A stretch of 62,718 nucleotides of DNA from RGIG8775 sp045612185 (lineage in GTDB: Bacteria > Bacillota > Clostridia > Oscillospirales > CAG-272): positions 1-62,718 of the forward strand of contig JAZKYO010000096.1 in NCBI GenBank assembly GCA_045612185.1, given 5' to 3'. Made by a program: the position numbers and the translations under genes. The notes under the pieces are model-generated. The model did no database searches. It saw only the letters and a list, made by a program, of their open reading frames with translations, and was not told the DNA's origin. The stretch's first letter is position 1. Each line of letters starts with the position of its first letter. Below are positions 58,287 through 62,718 of this stretch, in pieces.

Positions 58287-59011
58287 TTCCACAGCTCTCC
58301 TTTCTCATATGCGGCAAAGATACCGCCCTCGGCTGTCTCATCCACGTGCAGGATACCGTTTTCGTCGGTGTAAGGTTCAAAATGCGGCGCGCCGAACATT
58401 CTGTAAGAGGTACATACAATTCTTGCTCCCGCCTTGCAAAGCTCATTTTGCAAATCAAGTATCCTAAGCTTAGCCTCATTGATATCGCAAGCTTCCGCAA
58501 ACGTCAGCTCTATAATCCGTTGGTCGTCGTAGAATGCGGGAGTAACGCAAGGCAAATCGGGGATTTTGCCGTCATTGACCGCCACAAGCAGATTCATTCT
58601 GTTTCCGTATTCAAGACGCATATCTATAACCTTTTGCGCTCGGACGGTGTTAAGCCCCTCGTTGTTGCATATTTCTATTTTGTACCCATCGCCTTCGCGC
58701 TCTATCGCGGTACAGAACGTACCGAGAAGCACGTTGAGCTTTTTGTCGGCTATAAAACGGCAAACCGCGGGCTCAAGCTCGTTTACCGCAAGCTTTCCCG
58801 CTTTCACGACTCCTTCATTGACAAGCGCCTCGTAAAGCGCCGCCGCTCCGATTGCCGTAGGTTTTTCGACGTTGCTTTCAACCCCCGAAAGCGTACCGAA
58901 AAAGTGAGGATCAACAAGCTGTGTATCCTCAATTATCAGCGTGTTTTCGTGTGTGGTAGCATATCCCAATGAAAAATATCCGCTACCTAAAATTACCGTT
59001 TCAAAGCCCAT
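58283..59011 (-). CDS. FAD/NAD-binding-like small partner protein
   Basis: 242 residues from the ATG at 59011 (AGGAG eight bases upstream). Starts with a dinucleotide-binding-like VILGSGYFSLGYA, but the rest is short for a flavoenzyme and other flavin motifs are weak. Shares the domain style of the larger oxidoreductase that follows, overlapping it by four bases, so the two are probably subunits or a split enzyme. Family uncertain. Confidence 0.55.
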   Translation of the reverse strand: MGFETVILGSGYFSLGYATTHENTLIIEDTQLVDPHFFGTLSGVESNVEKPTAIGAAALYEALVNEGVVKAGKLAVNELEPAVCRFIADKKLNVLLGTFCTAIEREGDGYKIEICNNEGLNTVRAQKVIDMRLEYGNRMNLLVAVNDGKIPDLPCVTPAFYDDQRIIELTFAEACDINEAKLRILDLQNELCKAGARIVCTSYRMFGAPHFEPYTDENGILHVDETAEGGIFAAYEKGELWK

Positions 59012-59139
59012 AATCAAAGCTCCTTTCATTCCTGTAGACAAATTCCATAATTATGATAACACATAGCGCTCAAAATGTCAACAATATAAAAAACTCCCGT
59101 TGATCAAAGCCCTCGGCAATGAAATCAACGGGGATTTTT

Positions 59140-59247
59140 TCACGTTGTTCCGAGAAGGTCACCAAGCGCCCGGGTCTCACCGTTGTCCTTGCAGTAAAAG
59201 GTAGTCACCATCCATATGAGCACGATAATCGTGCCGTCCTTTGTCAT
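59140..59247 (-). CDS. possible 35-residue membrane peptide (doubtful)
   Basis: Starts at 59247, opens with a hydrophobic stretch (TIIVLIWMVTTFYC) and ends before a hairpin (arms CCCGTTGAT/ATCAACGGG, about 59097-59133). There is no good ribosome site. Could be real, or the tail of a lost gene. Confidence 0.25.
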   Translation of the reverse strand: MTKDGTIIVLIWMVTTFYCKDNGETRALGDLLGTT

Positions 59248-59293
59248 ATTGCTTTTTGCGTTTTTTTATGTTATAATTAGCCGAGGGGATAAA

Positions 59294-59449
59294 ATGAATT
59301 ACGGCACGGTTATCCGTCAAACGGGTCTTGACCAAAACTACAAGACCTGGCACGCAAACAGCCAAATTTTGCAGGAAGTTCAAAGAAGAAACGGGCATGT
59401 CCCCAATGAAATACCGCAAAGCCACACGCTCTCAGCGGCCTGTTTTTAA
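59294..59449 (+). CDS. small protein or gene remnant of unknown function
   Basis: 51 residues. Has a GAGGGG ribosome site and a plausible promoter (TTGCTT at 59249, 17-bp spacer, TATAAT at 59272-59277), but no recognised motif; the end (HTLSAACF) looks like a frame run-out. An in-frame start at 59216 would add a hydrophobic N-terminus. The remaining 59012-59558 region shows only the hairpin and the antisense peptide above. Confidence 0.35.
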   Translation: MNYGTVIRQTGLDQNYKTWHANSQILQEVQRRNGHVPNEIPQSHTLSAACF

Positions 59450-59495
59450 AAGCGTATAATTGGCGAAAAGTGCAATAAACGTGTCGATGTGTTTA

Positions 59496-59524
59496 TTGAA
59501 TGAGAAAGAATTATGTGGTAAAAT
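59496..59524 (+). promoter_or_regulatory. promoter of the QueG-like/U32/AraC operon
   Basis: TTGAAT, 17-bp spacer, TAAAAT (59519-59524), 34 bases before the first ATG. Confidence 0.7.
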
Positions 59525-59558
59525 AAAATTGTAAATTCAATAAACAAGGAGAGATTTT

Positions 59559-60584
59559 ATGACATCGCAAGAGATTAAGCAATTGGCAAAGCAGCTTGGC
59601 GCAGATATATGCGGCATAGGTTCTATTGACCGTTGGGAGGGCGCACCTCTGCAAATGGACCCCCGACAAATAATGCCCAAGGCAAAATCAATAATCGCCC
59701 TTGGCTTCCGCGTGCTTCGCGGCTCGCTCAGGGGAATTGAGGAAGGCACTTTCTTCTCCAATTACTCGGCAATGGGCTACGGCGGAATCACCTATCTTTA
59801 TATGCCTATGACAGTAATTAACCTCAGCAAAATAATTGAGGACGAGGGATACGAGGCTGTTCCCATGGGTCACCAGAGCGACTGGAGAGCTATCGACAAC
59901 AAGGGCTTTTTGAAAAAGAATTGGTCACGCCCCGTCGCCCCCGGGAAAGCCGCCCCCGACGTTATGGTAAGCATGCGTATTGCGGGATTCCTTTGCGGAC
60001 TTGGCGAAATAGGATATTCCAAAATGCTTCTTACCCCAGAATTCGGTCCGAGAGTGCGCATAGGCATAATCATTACCGAAATGGAGCTTGAGCCCGACCC
60101 CATAATAAAACCGGGAACGCTGTGCAATAAATGTATGGCGTGCGTTCGCGAATGCCCCGGCGGCTGTATTCCCGCGGACAAGACGGTAAAAGCCCACATT
60201 GGCGGTTACGACCTTGAATGGGCTGACGTTGACATGAGCAAGTGCGCCTACACCTTCCGCGGTGCGGAAAAGGTAGCTGACGGAGAAACGGGAGACTACA
60301 TAGACGGCGAATCTCAATACACCCATTCGTCTATTTCTCCTTTCTACAAAAAGCCCAAGGTGCTTTACCACTCGGGACACGCGATTTGCGGCGCAAAGGG
60401 CTGCACAAGAGCTTGCATGATAAGCCTTGAGGCTCGCGGAGTTCTCAAAAATAAATTTGAAAATCCATTCCGCACGCAAAAACAATGGAGCGTTGACTGG
60501 TCGGAGGAAGGCATTGAGCGTTGCAAGCCTGATTACACGCCGCCATACGCCAAGCCTGCCGAAAAGCACGACGATGCCGACTGA
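59559..60584 (+). CDS. QueG-like 4Fe-4S protein (reductase family member)
   Basis: 341 residues. An N-terminal cobalamin-dependent-reductase-like part (1-170, GADICGIGSIDRW opening, AGFLCGLGEIGYSKMLLTPEFGPRVR) leads to a ferredoxin motif C189-x2-C192-x2-C195-x3-C199, and a later trio C277, C282, C286. True epoxyqueuosine reductase has two full clusters and HEAT repeats, which are not seen. Likely an iron-sulfur reductase of another substrate. AAGGAG before the ATG. Confidence 0.75.
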   Translation: MTSQEIKQLAKQLGADICGIGSIDRWEGAPLQMDPRQIMPKAKSIIALGFRVLRGSLRGIEEGTFFSNYSAMGYGGITYLYMPMTVINLSKIIEDEGYEAVPMGHQSDWRAIDNKGFLKKNWSRPVAPGKAAPDVMVSMRIAGFLCGLGEIGYSKMLLTPEFGPRVRIGIIITEMELEPDPIIKPGTLCNKCMACVRECPGGCIPADKTVKAHIGGYDLEWADVDMSKCAYTFRGAEKVADGETGDYIDGESQYTHSSISPFYKKPKVLYHSGHAICGAKGCTRACMISLEARGVLKNKFENPFRTQKQWSVDWSEEGIERCKPDYTPPYAKPAEKHDDAD

Positions 60585-60599
60585 TATTAAGGAGAAAAC

Positions 60600-61634
60600 A
60601 TGAAATTTGCTGTTGGTTTTCAGCTATATGAGGGTGAGGAAGAGCCCTTTTCGGAAATTGTAAAGCTCTATAAAGACAAAATCTCAGAGGTGTTTTTCGC
60701 TTGGCAGGACATTCCCACGGGGCGAAGCGCTATTTCCTCCACGCACGGCTACACCGATTGGACCGCGCAAAGGCGTATCGAGGATGAGCTGCGCGCAATA
60801 AAGTCAATGGGAATAAAGCTCGATCTGCTTTTCAACGGCAACTGCTACGGACAGTACGCAATATCCGAAAAGCTTGCCAACACGGTGGTATCGGTTATCG
60901 AGCATCTTGATAGCGAAGTGGGCGGGGTTGACATTATCACTACCGCTTCCCTCTCAATTGCCCACACCGTAAAAAAGTTTTTTCCGCAAATTGAGGTGCG
61001 TTCCTCGGTCAATATGAAAATAGGTGAGGTCAAGGGCATGGAGTACCTATCCGACCTATTCGATTCCTTTCACGTTATGCGCGACTACAATCGTGACCTT
61101 GAACATCTCAAGTCTCTCAAAAAATGGGCTGACGGCAACGGAAAAAAGCTTATAATGCTTGCCAACAGCGGTTGCTTTGCATTTTGCTCGGGACAGATAT
61201 TTCACGATAATCTTGTAGCCCATGAGCAAGAGATATGCGAGGTAGAAAATATTAAAGACTTTACACCGTACGTCTGCTGGCGAGCCTTGAAAGACCGTAA
61301 CAATTGGCATATGCTTCTTGAAAACACGTGGGTGCGCCCCGAGGATATTCACAATTACGAAGGACTCTTTGATACCGTAAAGCTGGCAACAAGAATGCAC
61401 TCGCATCCCGCGCTCGTAATTGGCGCTTACGCCAGAGGCTACCACTACGGAAACACGCTGGACCTTTTTGAGCCCGGCTTTGGCAGAGCCATCGCGCCCT
61501 ACGTCATAGACAACCGCGCTTTTCCCGACGATTGGTTTGAGCGCACGACAGCCTGCAAAAAGAACTGCCACGAGTGCTCGTATTGCAAATCGGTTTTTGA
61601 CAAGGTATTACTTAACACGGAGGCCATTCAATGA
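60600..61634 (+). CDS. U32-peptidase-like protein with C-terminal cysteine cluster
   Basis: 344 residues. The U32 core is suggested by the LANSGCFAFCSGQIFHDN segment (C192, C196, H202) and the barrel-like repeats before it; near the end is C-x3-C-x2-C-x2-C (CKKNCHECSYC). Some U32 relatives (RlhA, TrhP, YhbU) use Fe-S-type cysteine sets and hydroxylate RNA or ubiquinone. It lies between the QueG-like and AraC genes, overlapping the latter as ATGA. Function open. Confidence 0.65.
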   Translation: MKFAVGFQLYEGEEEPFSEIVKLYKDKISEVFFAWQDIPTGRSAISSTHGYTDWTAQRRIEDELRAIKSMGIKLDLLFNGNCYGQYAISEKLANTVVSVIEHLDSEVGGVDIITTASLSIAHTVKKFFPQIEVRSSVNMKIGEVKGMEYLSDLFDSFHVMRDYNRDLEHLKSLKKWADGNGKKLIMLANSGCFAFCSGQIFHDNLVAHEQEICEVENIKDFTPYVCWRALKDRNNWHMLLENTWVRPEDIHNYEGLFDTVKLATRMHSHPALVIGAYARGYHYGNTLDLFEPGFGRAIAPYVIDNRAFPDDWFERTTACKKNCHECSYCKSVFDKVLLNTEAIQ

Positions 61635-62449
61635 AAGTTATTGAGCGAAAATTCTTAAACAGCCTCGATATCTGCGTTTTTGGAATTACCCTTCTGTCGG
61701 GTATTCGCCCCGCGGGACGCACAGTAGACACTCGAAAAATCGGAAGAAGCAAAAGCGGAATACTCTACATCAAGCATGGCGCAGTCTGCTTTTCGCAGGA
61801 ATCGGGAAACGTGACCGCCGTGGCGGGTGATATCGTTATGCTCCCACAAGGACATGAATACACTATGCGCTACGTAATCGAAAACACCGAATTTATACTT
61901 TTAAACTACTACGCCATGCTCCCCAACGGAGAGCCAATCGTTTTCACCGATAGAATTAAATTGCTTTCGGGAACAAAAAACAACACACGCACGCTGAATC
62001 TGCTTGAAAAAATAAGCGCAAGCTGTCTGAATGAGGATAACATCGCCATTTTCAGGCGCAAGGAGCTTGTTTACCGCCTGCTCTCGCTGGTTCTTGAAGA
62101 AGACATTCCCTTTGAAGCCACCAACTCCAAATACGCCAACATAGCCCCCGGTGTGTTGTTGATGCAACGCACGTACATTGCCAATGTTCCCATGTCGGAG
62201 TATGCGGCGGCTTGTAACATAAGCGTAAGCTCTTTCAGAGCGCTTTTCACGGAATACTACGGAATATCGCCCATACAGTACAGAAACAGCCTGCGCCTTA
62301 AACGTGCGCAGGAGTTGCTTGCCGACGAGGGCTGTTCGGTATCCGAAACCGCCGCCGAGTGCGGCTTTGAAAACACGGCATATTTCTGCCGCTTCTACAA
62401 AAAGATGACGGGCGAAACACCCAAAGAAACCCGATTGAAATCCAAATAA
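61631..62449 (+). CDS. AraC-family transcriptional regulator
   Basis: 272 residues. An N-terminal cupin-like sensing domain (about 5-130, including GAVCFSQESGNVTAVAGDIVMLP) and C-terminal double helix-turn-helix (about 175-265) with MSEYAAACNISVSSFRALF and ETAAECGFENTAYFCRFYKKMTGETP. Probably controls its own operon in response to a small molecule. Ends before a hairpin. Confidence 0.93.
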   Translation: MKVIERKFLNSLDICVFGITLLSGIRPAGRTVDTRKIGRSKSGILYIKHGAVCFSQESGNVTAVAGDIVMLPQGHEYTMRYVIENTEFILLNYYAMLPNGEPIVFTDRIKLLSGTKNNTRTLNLLEKISASCLNEDNIAIFRRKELVYRLLSLVLEEDIPFEATNSKYANIAPGVLLMQRTYIANVPMSEYAAACNISVSSFRALFTEYYGISPIQYRNSLRLKRAQELLADEGCSVSETAAECGFENTAYFCRFYKKMTGETPKETRLKSK

Positions 62450-62452
62450 CGA

Positions 62453-62490
62453 AAAGGAGCTGTCTCATTAAACAGATAGCTCCTTAAATT
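62453..62490 (+). terminator. terminator of the right-end operon
   Basis: Stem AAGGAGCT / AGCTCCTT, then TTAAATTTATT. From 62490 to the window end only low-complexity and inverted sequence is seen (arms GCGCTTTTTCTTTTT near 62618 and 62650), no gene. Confidence 0.7.
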
Positions 62491-62718
62491 TATTATGCAC
62501 AGATAAATTGTAGTTTGTAGGGGAGTTGTTCGCACAAACCCATCGAGAAAAGTTTTGCGGAGCTTTTTCAAAAGCGTCCGCCCGCGCCCGCAGGCGCTCG
62601 GCGTCTTTTCTTTTTGCGCGCTTTTTCTTTTTACGCCTCTTTATCTAAAAAGAAAAAGCGCAAGAGACAGTAAGTAACTATTATACAACACATAAAAATT
62701 TAGCTGTGCAAAAATCTG

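Noticed and set aside
59559..60584. Annotation as epoxyqueuosine reductase (queG) to go with queA
   Set aside because: It has one full ferredoxin motif and a partial trio, not the two-cluster arrangement with HEAT repeats, and queA is 26 kb away.
62530..62718. Possible gene at the right edge
   Set aside because: Only low-complexity runs and inverted A/T-rich arms are present, with no open frame carrying a start signal.
1..62718. tRNA, rRNA and CRISPR loci
   Set aside because: I looked in the intergenic gaps for cloverleaf ends with CCA, rRNA-like blocks and repeat-spacer arrays and found none. Short RNAs could still be missed by eye.

Overview
The window reads as a chromosome segment of a Gram-positive, probably anaerobic, spore-forming or formerly spore-forming member of the Clostridia (Firmicutes/Bacillota). 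The evidence is GGAGG-type ribosome sites before most genes, a T-box leader on thrS, the ylm cell-division cluster next to ileS/lspA, spoVAD-spoVAE, a 3' fragment of spoIVB, a glycyl-radical activating enzyme and sodium-pump decarboxylase subunits. I cannot place it more finely; a gut Oscillospirales-like lineage is a guess. I saw no tRNA, rRNA or CRISPR array.

Layout. Bases 1-2364 hold the end of a small catabolic operon (SDR oxidoreductase, phosphotriesterase-like lactonase/amidohydrolase, glycyl-radical activase), followed by a spoIVB remnant and a lone creatininase. Bases 3945-6570 hold thrS under a T-box, and mgsA. Bases 6571-10368 hold a repeat-bearing mgsA leader, an orphan winged-helix regulator, a CpsB/C/D-type tyrosine phosphatase/chain-length/kinase module and pgeF. 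Bases 10434-12699 are serA-serC, then a ThyX-like gene.

Bases 13613-15091 are the most unusual stretch. Two 276-bp direct copies of a terminal-inverted-repeat element (MITE-like) flank a lipoprotein polysaccharide deacetylase, and the right-hand copy supplies the stop codon of the neighbouring glycerol-1-phosphate dehydrogenase gene. Bases 15078-21356 continue with envelope genes: the dehydrogenase, CapA, DHHW and MBOAT acyltransferase proteins, and an ECF sigma factor with its putative anti-sigma partner.

Bases 21470-31896 are a long leftward housekeeping run: miaA and an RsmF-like methyltransferase, then the ylmE-sepF-yggT-ylmH-ileS-lspA-RluD-type order with no divIVA, then a HAD phosphatase. 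A small protein whose N-terminus resembles the PLMP/RRXRR domain of IscB follows (32081-32704), then divergent queA and dapA.

Bases 35138-40545 are a sugar-acid cluster (galactonate-dehydratase-like, cytoplasmic GH16, SDR, BNR/sialidase-like protein, 2-keto-3-deoxygalactonokinase). A 21-bp-phased direct repeat lies upstream. Bases 40569-44093 form a leftward dusB - ECF sigma - anti-sigma - regulator - phosphodiesterase run. Then come an LRR surface protein, the mrnC-cyclophilin-flavoreductase run, spoVAD-spoVAE, a MarR-controlled heterodimeric ABC exporter, a second glycerol-1-phosphate dehydrogenase, OadB/OadG-like subunits, an FAD-oxidoreductase pair (the larger carrying HEAT-like repeats), and at the right end an operon of a QueG-like ferredoxin-domain protein, a U32-like protein and an AraC regulator.
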